A stretch of 5,624 nucleotides of DNA, taken from Brevundimonas sp. Lineage in GTDB: Bacteria > Pseudomonadota > Alphaproteobacteria > Caulobacterales > Caulobacteraceae. A model generated the notes under the pieces. That model ran no database searches. It was not told where the DNA came from and saw nothing but the letters and a program-made list of their open reading frames with translations. Both the position numbers and the translations under genes were made by a program. The stretch is taken from the NCBI GenBank assembly GCA_024711185.1, contig JANJTI010000186.1:1-5624 (forward strand), given 5' to 3'. Shown piece by piece: positions 1 to 5,535 of this stretch. Positions within the stretch are counted from its first letter, which is position 1; each line of letters starts with the position of its first letter.

Positions 1-1
1 C

Positions 2-655
2 GCCGAGGCCGCGCGCGCCGCGGGCGCCAGGCTGGTCCACGTCTCCGCCATCGGCGCCAATCCCGAAAGCGGATCGGAGTACGCGCGCACCAAGGCCGAG
101 GCCGAAATGGCGGTGCGCGAGGTCAAGCCGGACGCGACGATCGTGCGACCGTCGGTGGTGTTCGGCCCCGGCGATGACTTCCTGAACAAGTTCGCATCGA
201 TGGCGGGCTGGGCCCCGGCGCTGCCGCTGATCGGCGGGGGCCAGACGAAATTCCAGCCGGTCTACGTCGGCGACGTTGCGGCGGCGATCGCCACGGCCCT
301 GTCGCGTACCGAAGCCGCGGGCGAGACCTACGAGCTGGGCGGCCCGGCGGTGATGACTTTCGAGGACATCCTGCGCCTGATCATGCGCGAGACTCACCGC
401 TCGCGGCCGCTGCTGCCTCTTCCGTTCTTCGCCGCTCGGTCGTTGGGCGCCGCCGCCCAGCTGACGGCGCTTGTCGGCCTGAAGCCGATGCTGACCCGCG
501 ACCAGGTCGTGTTGCTGGAGACCGACAACGTCGTGTCGCCGGACACCAAGGGGCTGGCTGACCTCGGCATCGAGGCGACCGGGGTGGAGGCTGTCGCCGC
601 CTCCTACCTGTGGCGCTATCGCCGCGGCGGTCAGTTCGCCGAAGCGAGGGCCTGA
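2..655 (+). CDS. NDUFA9-like atypical SDR, complex I-associated family (5' end outside window)
   Basis: Only the last 217 residues are present; the frame is open from base 2 and ends at TGA 653-655. The N-terminal Rossmann glycine motif must lie upstream of the window. Seen here: the SDR strand with Ser15 (VHVSAIGAN), the Tyr27-x-x-x-Lys31 pair (YARTK), the RPSVVFGPGD segment at 49-58 typical of extended or atypical SDRs, and QPVYVGDVA at 85-93, usual in NDUFA9-like proteins. Known of the family: NDUFA9 relatives bind NADPH and are accessory subunits of respiratory complex I in mitochondria and alphaproteobacteria; bacterial members are usually annotated 'complex I NDUFA9 subunit family protein'. 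A role in complex I is inferred; no nuo genes are in view. A generic NAD-dependent epimerase is the alternative. The gene runs towards uppP with 7 bases between the two stop codons and no clear terminator. Confidence 0.82.
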   Translation, partial: AEAARAAGARLVHVSAIGANPESGSEYARTKAEAEMAVREVKPDATIVRPSVVFGPGDDFLNKFASMAGWAPALPLIGGGQTKFQPVYVGDVAAAIATALSRTEAAGETYELGGPAVMTFEDILRLIMRETHRSRPLLPLPFFAARSLGAAAQLTALVGLKPMLTRDQVVLLETDNVVSPDTKGLADLGIEATGVEAVAASYLWRYRRGGQFAEARA

Positions 656-662
656 CCGGCCG

Positions 663-1469
663 CTACAGCGTTCCGGTCAGCGCCAGCCCGGCCAGCCCCA
701 GAACGCCGACCGCGATCCGCCACCAGGCGAAGGGCGCGAACCCGTGGCGGGTGACGAAGTCCAGCAGGAAGCGCACCACCAGCAGGGCGGTCAGGAAGGC
801 GACAACGAAGCCGACCGCGATCAGGCCCGCGTCGGTGAAGTCGAGGACCTCCCAGTTCTTGTAGAGGTCGTAGGCCACAGCCCCGCCCATGGTCGGCAGG
901 GCGAGGAAGAAGGTGAACTCGGCGGCCGAGCGCTTGTCGGTCCCCAGCAGCAGGCCGCCGGCGATGGTGGCGCCGGACCGCGACACGCCCGGAATCATCG
1001 CCAGACACTGGAACAGCCCGATCAGGAAGTAGACGCGGAACGGGTAGGTGTTCACGTCCAGATAGGTCGGGACCTTCTTCATCCGGTCGAGCAGCAGCAG
1101 CAGCACGCCCCCGACGATCAGGGCGATGCAGACGATCAGCGGCGTCTCGAAGAAGACCGTCTTGATCAGGTCGTAGGCCAGCACCCCGACCAGCACGGCC
1201 GGCAGGAAGGCGATGATCACGCCGATGATGAAGTGCCGCGCTCCCGCGTCCGTCGGCCACCGGGTCGCCAGCCGCCACAGGCGACTGAAGTAGACGCTGA
1301 TGATGGCCAGGATCGCGCCCAGCTGGATGACGATCTCGAAGGTCTTTCCGGTGCTCTCGAAGCCGAGGAAGTGGCCCAGCAGCAGCAGGTGGCCGGTCGA
1401 AGACACCGGAATGAACTCGGTCAGCCCTTCGACAAGGCCGAGAATGATCGCCGCCAGCCAGTCCGCCAT
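663..1469 (-). CDS. uppP: Undecaprenyl-diphosphate phosphatase UppP (BacA family)
   Basis: This integral inner-membrane enzyme removes one phosphate from undecaprenyl diphosphate, recycling the lipid carrier for peptidoglycan and other envelope polymers; overexpression of the family gives bacitracin resistance. The 268-residue product has the usual family length. Motif 1 is intact (Glu14 and Glu18 in EGLTEF, then PVSSTGH with His27), as is motif 2 ([11 protein letters not shown], residues 158-168, with Arg164). Several hydrophobic segments follow, at about 47-60, 81-98, 110-127, 146-159, 185-200, 213-232 and 250-265. The frame extends upstream to 1577, but ATG 1467-1469 is chosen because [19 protein letters not shown] is the typical family N-terminus and AAGGGG (1475-1480, minus strand) lies 5 bases before it; the longer start would also overlap the upstream gene. 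It follows the citrate synthase-like gene by 28 bases on the same strand, so co-transcription is likely. Confidence 0.97.
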   Translation of the reverse strand: MADWLAAIILGLVEGLTEFIPVSSTGHLLLLGHFLGFESTGKTFEIVIQLGAILAIISVYFSRLWRLATRWPTDAGARHFIIGVIIAFLPAVLVGVLAYDLIKTVFFETPLIVCIALIVGGVLLLLLDRMKKVPTYLDVNTYPFRVYFLIGLFQCLAMIPGVSRSGATIAGGLLLGTDKRSAAEFTFFLALPTMGGAVAYDLYKNWEVLDFTDAGLIAVGFVVAFLTALLVVRFLLDFVTRHGFAPFAWWRIAVGVLGLAGLALTGTL

Positions 1470-1474
1470 GCGCG

Positions 1475-1480
1475 CCCCTT
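1475..1480 (-). promoter_or_regulatory. Ribosome binding site of uppP
   Basis: On the minus strand AAGGGG lies 5 bases before the ATG at 1469. It supports the short uppP start over the longer open frame reaching 1577. Confidence 0.6.
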
Positions 1481-1497
1481 GTGCGAGAGAGGGCGAG

Positions 1498-2664
1498 TCA
1501 GTGCGCGCCCGGTTCCGGCCCCACATAGCGCAGCCGCGCCCGGATAGGCGAGCCGTCGATGGTCTGGTCCAGCGCATGCGCCAGCAGGCCCGCCAGCCGA
1601 CCGATCATCAGCAGGTCGGCGGCTCCCTCGCGCGGCAGCTCCAGACGCCGGGCGACGATCGCCAGCGCCAGGGCGAAGCCGGGCGGACCTCCGGCCGCCG
1701 CCTCGCCCTCCCGGAGCGCGCGGGCGAGATCCGGCGGCAGGTCCGCGGCGGCCAGCAGGGCCGCGGCGCGCGGATCGCCGCCCGGCCAGTCGGGGTCGCC
1801 GAACCCGGCGAGATCTCCGGCCTCCCGGGCGCGGCGGGCGGCGTCATGGGCCTGTCGTCGCACGGCGACGATCCACCCCGCCGCGCGCGTCATCTCGGCC
1901 ACCGGGCCGGAGGCGGCGACGACGGCGACGCCGGCGAGGGCCGCAGCCGCGGGGCAGGCTCCGCCGGCCGCGGCGGCGCGGGCGGCCAGCACCGCCGCGT
2001 CGAAGCCCGGATCCGCCGCCAGAACCAGCGCCCGTCGAACCAGATGGGCCTCTCGCTCGGGGATTTTCCAGGCCCGCGCCAGCCTCTGGTGGAGGAACAG
2101 GCGGGGACCGGGTCCCGCGACGGCGTCCACGGCTTCGTCGAGCACGCGGGCGCATTCGGTGCGCAGCGCTTCCGCGTCGCCGCTGGCGGGGACCGGCTCC
2201 TCCTCCGCGCGACGGGCCAGGGCGGCGTACAGGCGGGAACGGGCCGAGCCGCCGGGGGTCCCGCCGACGCGCGGGCGCAAGCCGGAGAAGGGGTTGGCGG
2301 CCCGCGCGCGCCAGAGCACCCGCGCGGCGTCCTCGAAGGTGGCGGTTTCCGCCAGTTGCGTCGCGTCGAGCCCCCGGTAGAGCAGGCGGTCGCCGGCGAC
2401 CACGCTGACCGAGGAGTACAGCTCGGCCTCGCCCCGCCCGGCGGCGCTGCGAGCCGCGGCGCGGGGGGCGTCGTCTCCGGCGTCGCCCTGCCCGCTCAGG
2501 CGGGCGATGTCGCGGGCGGCGTAGAGGCTGCGGCGGGGATCGTCGGGGTCGGGCCGGGCGGCGATGCGCCCGCGGCTGACATAGGCGTAGAGGGTCTGGG
2601 CCTTGACCCCCAGACGCCCCAGCGCCTCGCCGCGTCCGATCCAGCGGTCCTGCTCCGCCGACAT
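1498..2664 (-). CDS. HTH-domain citrate synthase-like protein lacking catalytic residues (probable pseudoenzyme)
   Basis: The 388-residue protein has two parts. Residues 5-56 form a MerR/excisionase-like winged helix: [27 protein letters not shown], then YAARDIARL. After an Ala/Asp-rich linker (about 57-80), residues 81-388 follow the citrate synthase fold: [11 protein letters not shown] (96-106), GGDPRA (295-300), IGRLAG (354-359), AHALDQ (362-367) and the C-terminal RYVGP (379-383). The catalytic positions are changed. The usual DH of the oxaloacetate-binding helix reads Asp218-Pro219; the His of GPxHGG is Ala256; the His of GFGH is Asp290; the Asp of VDF is Gly329. The arginines matching E. 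coli Arg314, Arg387 and Arg407 seem kept as Arg299, Arg356 and Arg377. Citrate formation is therefore unlikely. A DNA-binding role, perhaps ligand-responsive, is inferred. HTH-citrate synthase fusions are known in alphaproteobacteria, usually called 'citrate synthase family protein'. The frame is intact, has a strong Shine-Dalgarno and precedes uppP. Its target is unknown. Confidence 0.88.
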   Translation of the reverse strand: MSAEQDRWIGRGEALGRLGVKAQTLYAYVSRGRIAARPDPDDPRRSLYAARDIARLSGQGDAGDDAPRAAARSAAGRGEAELYSSVSVVAGDRLLYRGLDATQLAETATFEDAARVLWRARAANPFSGLRPRVGGTPGGSARSRLYAALARRAEEEPVPASGDAEALRTECARVLDEAVDAVAGPGPRLFLHQRLARAWKIPEREAHLVRRALVLAADPGFDAAVLAARAAAAGGACPAAAALAGVAVVAASGPVAEMTRAAGWIVAVRRQAHDAARRAREAGDLAGFGDPDWPGGDPRAAALLAAADLPPDLARALREGEAAAGGPPGFALALAIVARRLELPREGAADLLMIGRLAGLLAHALDQTIDGSPIRARLRYVGPEPGAH

Positions 2665-2791
2665 CCGTCGCCTCCTCCGGCCGCAGCCGTCAGCTTGCCT
2701 CGCCGAACAGCATGCGGCGGTTTCGTGACCATCGCGCTAACCCTTCGCCGCGGCCTTGGCAGGCTCTCGCCTTTCCGCGACAAGAGCGGCG
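2665..2791. promoter_or_regulatory. Divergent intergenic region between the citrate synthase-like gene and the FieF-like gene
   Basis: These 127 bases separate two genes read in opposite directions, so promoters for both the leftward pair and the rightward trio should lie here. I could not identify a convincing -35/-10 pair, and no strong operator palindrome is visible. A weak inverted pair, CGAAC (2705-2708 and flank) against GTTTCG (2720-2725), surrounds GCATGC at 2711-2715 and flank; it is too imperfect to call. If the HTH protein regulates itself, this is where its site would be expected. Confidence 0.5.
2671..2678 (-). promoter_or_regulatory. Strong ribosome binding site of the citrate synthase-like gene
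   Basis: On the minus strand GGAGGAGG lies 6 bases before the ATG at 2664. This is the best Shine-Dalgarno sequence in the window; it fixes the start and suggests that the protein is really made despite its lost active site. Confidence 0.75.
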
Positions 2792-3700
2792 ATGACCAGC
2801 GCCTCCCTGGACGACGTCCACGCCGCCACCCGCAGCGCCACCCGCCTCTCGGTGGGCGTGGCGGTGACGCTGATCCTGCTCAAGGCGTTCGCCCTCGGGG
2901 CCTCGGGCTCGGTGTCGATGCTGGCCTCGCTGACCGACTCGGCCCTCGACCTGGTCGCCTCGCTGGCCACCTTCTTCGCGGTGCGCTGGGCCGCCACGCC
3001 GCCGGACGAGGCGCACCGCTTCGGCCGCGGCAAGGGCGAGGCGCTGGCGGCTCTGGTGCAGGCGGGGCTGGTGTTCGCCTCGGCGGTCTTCATCGGCTGG
3101 GAGGCGGTGCAGCGCATGTTCGCCCCGCGGCCCGTCACCGCCGGGTCCTGGAGCGTGGCGGTGGTGCTGATCTCGATCGCCCTTACCGGCTGGCTGGTCT
3201 GGCGGCAGGGGCGGGCGATCCGGGCCAGCGGCTCGGTGGCGATCGAGGCCGACCGGGCCCATTACACCGCCGACCTGGCCGCCAACGGCGTGGTGCTGAT
3301 CGGCGTGATCTCGGGCGCCTGGCTGGCCGCCCCCGGGCTGGACGCCGCCGCGGGCCTGATCGTCGCGGTCTGGCTGTTCTGGGGCGCGACCGGCGTGCTG
3401 CGCGGCGCCGCCGACCAGCTGCTCGACCGGACCACGCCGGAGTCCGACCGGGTGGCGATCACCACCGCCCTGCTCTCCGATCCGCGCATCTCCGGCGTGC
3501 ACCGGCTGCGCACCCGCCAGTCCGGGGCCGTGCTGACCATCCAGATGCATGTCGACATGGACCCCGCCCTGACCCTCGGCGAAGCCCACGACATCCTCGT
3601 CGAGGCCGAGAACCGGTTGCTGGAGCGCTGGCCGGGGGCCGACATCCTGATCCATCCGGATCCGCGCCCCGCGCCCGCGGCCAGGGGACCGTGGAGCTGA
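2792..3700 (+). CDS. Cation diffusion facilitator, FieF-like metal efflux transporter
   Basis: CDF transporters are inner-membrane dimers that export divalent metals (Zn, Fe, Cd, Mn) in exchange for protons. This 302-residue protein aligns along its length with E. coli FieF (YiiP). The transport site is complete: Asp49 and Asp53 (LTDSALDL) in TM2, His157 and Asp161 (HYTADLAANG) in TM5. The cytoplasmic domain has HRLRTRQSG (237-245) and the binuclear-site residues His237, His253 (IQMHVDM), His266 (EAHDI), His288 and Asp290 (ILIHPDP). The loop 2-3 site keeps Asp72 and His75 but has Arg79 where E. coli has His75 (HRFGRGK instead of HSFGHGK). A TTG at 2756 in the same frame would add 12 residues; ATG 2792 is preferred because AAGAG (2782-2786) precedes it and the family N-terminus is short. 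The substrate cannot be settled from sequence. It is first of three closely spaced rightward genes. Confidence 0.94.
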   Translation: MTSASLDDVHAATRSATRLSVGVAVTLILLKAFALGASGSVSMLASLTDSALDLVASLATFFAVRWAATPPDEAHRFGRGKGEALAALVQAGLVFASAVFIGWEAVQRMFAPRPVTAGSWSVAVVLISIALTGWLVWRQGRAIRASGSVAIEADRAHYTADLAANGVVLIGVISGAWLAAPGLDAAAGLIVAVWLFWGATGVLRGAADQLLDRTTPESDRVAITTALLSDPRISGVHRLRTRQSGAVLTIQMHVDMDPALTLGEAHDILVEAENRLLERWPGADILIHPDPRPAPAARGPWS

Positions 3701-3721
3701 CCGCCGGCCGCCCATGGCTAA

Positions 3722-3744
3722 CGCCCGCTTAACGGCCGCGGGCG
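3722..3744 (+). promoter_or_regulatory. GC-rich hairpin over the fzlA translation start region
   Basis: CGCCCGC (3722-3728) and GCGGGCG (3738-3744) form a perfect 7-bp stem with a 9-base loop, ending one base before the first candidate ATG (3746). No T-run follows, so it does not look like an intrinsic terminator. It occupies the place where a Shine-Dalgarno would sit for that start. It may simply reflect high GC content. Confidence 0.4.
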
Positions 3745-3745
3745 C

Positions 3746-4438
3746 ATGGACTGGATGATGTCCGCCGTCCTGTACCATTTCGCCTTCGACCCCGGTTCGC
3801 GCGCCGCACGCCTCGCGCTGGGCGAGGCGAAGCTGCCGTTCGAGGAGACGCCGGTGCGTCCGTGGGAGGACGGCTGCCCGGTCGCCGGGCTGAATCCCTC
3901 GGGCATGCCGCCGGTGCTGCAGGTCGCCGAGACCGGGCGGCCGCTGACCCTGTGCGAGCCCGCCGCCATCCTCGGCTGGCTGGAGGACCGCGCCCGCGAG
4001 CCCTTCCTGATGCCGGCCGATCCCGCCGAACGGGCCGAGACCCGGCGGCTTGTCGGCTGGTTCGACCGCCGCTTCACCGACGAGGTCGACGCCGTCCTGC
4101 TGCACGAACGGATGGAGAAGCCCCTGCTCCGCCTCGGCCCGCCCGAGGCCCGCGCCCTGCGCGCCGGACGGGAGGCGCTGAGAGCCCATCTGGGCCAGTT
4201 CGAGGGCCTGCTGGCCGAGCGCGACTGGCTGGCCGGGCGCCGCCTGGGCCAGGCCGACATCGTCGCCGCCGCCCACCTGTCGGTGCTCGACTATTTCGGC
4301 GAGGTCGCCTGGGCCAACTGGCCGGGCCTGAAAACCTGGTACATGAAGCTGAAGTCGCGGCCCTGCTTCCGGCCGCTGCTGACGGACCGCTTCCCGGGCG
4401 TGCAGCCCTCGGCCTGGTACGCGGACCTCGACTTCTAG
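3746..4438 (+). CDS. fzlA: GST-fold protein, probable FtsZ-binding division regulator FzlA
   Basis: The 230-residue product has a thioredoxin-like N-terminal domain (about 6-85; LYHFAFDPGSRAARLALGE at 9-27, NPSGMPPVL at 50-58, CEPAAILGWLE at 70-80) and an all-helical C-terminal domain (about 95-215). It matches my recall of alphaproteobacterial FzlA rather than a detoxifying GST: RPWE around Trp40, LVGWFDRRF (102-110), AAAHLSVLDYFGEV (174-187), the KSRPCFRPLL block (203-212) and the acidic terminus YADLDF (225-230). Known of the family: Caulobacter FzlA binds FtsZ filaments, controls their curvature and promotes septal wall synthesis; it has no demonstrated GST activity. The start is uncertain: ATG at 3746, 3755 and 3758 are all in frame with no good Shine-Dalgarno. 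The last, beginning MSAVLYHF, is closest to the usual family N-terminus. It lies 45 bases after the transporter gene and 41 before queG. The alternative is another GST-family protein. Confidence 0.82.
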   Translation: MDWMMSAVLYHFAFDPGSRAARLALGEAKLPFEETPVRPWEDGCPVAGLNPSGMPPVLQVAETGRPLTLCEPAAILGWLEDRAREPFLMPADPAERAETRRLVGWFDRRFTDEVDAVLLHERMEKPLLRLGPPEARALRAGREALRAHLGQFEGLLAERDWLAGRRLGQADIVAAAHLSVLDYFGEVAWANWPGLKTWYMKLKSRPCFRPLLTDRFPGVQPSAWYADLDF

Positions 4439-4465
4439 CCCGACTTTCGCCCGCATCGGGGTTAT

Positions 4466-4470
4466 GAAGG
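4466..4470 (+). promoter_or_regulatory. Probable ribosome binding site of queG
   Basis: GAAGG ends 9 bases before the ATG at 4480. It sits in the 41-base gap after the fzlA stop codon. That gap has no convincing terminator, which is consistent with fzlA and queG being read together. Confidence 0.45.
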
Positions 4471-4479
4471 CGGCCGAGC

Positions 4480-5535
4480 ATGGCCCGCGACCCCCGCATC
4501 TTTATCCGCGAGCGCGCAGCGGCGCTCGGCTTCGACGTCTGCCGCTTCGCCTCGGCCTCGGAGCCGTGGAGCGCCGGCGAGCGGCTGACGCATTTTGTCG
4601 AGGCCGGTCGCCACGGCGACATGGGCTGGATGGAGACGACGCTGGAGCGCCGGGCCCATCCGACCTCGATGTGGGCGGGCGCGCGGACCGCGATCGTGCT
4701 CGGCCTCAACTACGGCCCCGGCCGTGACCCGCTGCCGGAGCTGGCCGACCGCTCGGCCGGCTATCTGTCGGTCTACGCCCGCGGCGACGACTATCACGAA
4801 CTGATCAAGGGTCGGCTCAAGACGCTGGCCGGCCAGATCGCCGCCCGCACCGGCGATGAGGTCAAGGTCTTCGTCGACACGGCGCCGCTGATGGAGAAGC
4901 CGCTGGCCCAGCGCGCCGGCCTCGGCTGGCAGGGCAAGCACACCAACCTGCTGAGCCGCGACCACGGCAACTGGCTGTTCCTCGGCGTCATCCTCAGCGC
5001 CGCGGTCTTCGACCCCGACGAGCCGGAAACCCAGCACTGCGGCAGCTGCTCCGCCTGCCTCGACGCCTGCCCCACCCGGGCCTTCCCCGCCCCGTTCCAG
5101 CTGGATGCCCGGCGTTGCCTGTCCTACCTGACCATCGAGTTCGCGGGGCCGTGGCCCGAGGAATTCCGCATCGCCGCGGGCAGCCGCATCTACGGCTGCG
5201 ACGACTGTCTGGCGGTGTGCCCGTGGAACAAGTTCGCGGCGGAGTCTCGGGAGGGCCGGCTGCAGGCGCGCGCGGCCCTCGTCTCACCACGCCTGGCGGA
5301 TCTGGCGGCGCTGGACGACGCCGCCTTCCGGGCCCTGTTCGCGAAGAGCCCGGTCAAGCGCATCGGCCGCGACCGCTTCGTGCGCAATGTGCTCTACGCC
5401 ATCGGCAACAGCCGCGACGCGGCGCTGATCCCGGCCGCCGAGGCCCTGATGGACGATCCGGATCCGGTGGTCAGGGATGCCGCAGCGTGGGCGGTGGCGC
5501 GCTTGCGTTCCCTCTCCCACCGGGAGAGGGCTTGA
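4480..5535 (+). CDS. queG: Epoxyqueuosine reductase QueG
   Basis: QueG is a cytoplasmic cobalamin-dependent Fe-S enzyme that reduces epoxyqueuosine to queuosine at position 34 of tRNAs with GUN anticodons, the last step of the pathway. The 351-residue protein carries the family landmarks: an N-terminal cobalamin/substrate domain with HGDMGWM (45-51) and LGLNYGP (74-80), the catalytic Asp134 in VDTAPLMEK, and GLGWQGKHTNLL (147-158). The two [4Fe-4S] clusters are served by Cys187, Cys190, Cys193, Cys197, Cys213, Cys240, Cys243 and Cys247 (HCGSCSACLDACP, RRCLSYL, YGCDDCLAVCPWN). Residues about 297-342 form a HEAT-like end (RFVRNVLYAIGNS, PDPVVRDAAAWAVARL). The oddity is the tail: residues 344-350 (SLSHRER) are encoded by an intergenic palindrome (5510-5530), and TGA follows at 5533. 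The conserved protein therefore probably ends near residue 342. The start ATG 4480 has GAAGG upstream and fits the family N-terminus. Confidence 0.97.
   Translation: MARDPRIFIRERAAALGFDVCRFASASEPWSAGERLTHFVEAGRHGDMGWMETTLERRAHPTSMWAGARTAIVLGLNYGPGRDPLPELADRSAGYLSVYARGDDYHELIKGRLKTLAGQIAARTGDEVKVFVDTAPLMEKPLAQRAGLGWQGKHTNLLSRDHGNWLFLGVILSAAVFDPDEPETQHCGSCSACLDACPTRAFPAPFQLDARRCLSYLTIEFAGPWPEEFRIAAGSRIYGCDDCLAVCPWNKFAAESREGRLQARAALVSPRLADLAALDDAAFRALFAKSPVKRIGRDRFVRNVLYAIGNSRDAALIPAAEALMDDPDPVVRDAAAWAVARLRSLSHRERA
5510..5530. repeat. Palindromic repeat unit forming the end of queG
   Basis: CCCTCTCCC (5510-5518) and GGGAGAGGG (5522-5530) are perfect 9-bp arms around ACC. Units of this kind, a CCCTCTCCC hairpin followed by a purine-rich GGGTGAGGG segment, are to my knowledge common between genes in GC-rich alphaproteobacteria. 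The stem lies wholly within the last codons of queG. Transcribed, it would be a very stable hairpin and could act as a 3' end stabiliser or help termination, though no T-run follows. Confidence 0.75.

Noticed and set aside
649..661. GGCC-TGACC-GGCC as a bidirectional terminator between the convergent genes
   Set aside because: Four-base arms and no T-run; expected by chance at this GC content.
744..1547. A 267-codon open frame on the plus strand opposite uppP
   Set aside because: Its charged, Gln/Asp-rich composition is typical of an antisense shadow of a membrane protein; uppP motifs are decisive.
1470..1577. A 36-residue N-terminal extension of UppP
   Set aside because: It overlaps the upstream gene, is not hydrophobic, and the ATG at 1469 has a ribosome binding site and the usual family N-terminus.
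1498..2664. Treating the citrate synthase-like gene as a broken pseudogene
   Set aside because: The frame is intact over 388 codons, has the strongest Shine-Dalgarno in the window and keeps fold landmarks to the C-terminus; only the catalytic positions are lost.
2756..2791. A TTG start for the FieF-like transporter
   Set aside because: It would add 12 residues not expected in the family; the ATG at 2792 is preceded by AAGAG.
1300..3732. An 810-codon open frame on the plus strand
   Set aside because: It runs antisense through the citrate synthase-like gene and out of frame through the transporter gene, with low-complexity Gly/Arg/Ala content. It is a shadow of high-GC coding DNA.
2690..4456. 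A 588-codon open frame on the minus strand opposite the transporter and fzlA
   Set aside because: The translation is rich in Gly, Gln, Arg and His with no recognisable domain, while both plus-strand genes have clear family motifs.
4439..4460. A possible terminator between fzlA and queG (CCCGA / TCGGG)
   Set aside because: Only 5 bp of stem with a 12-base loop and no T-run; more likely the two genes are read together.
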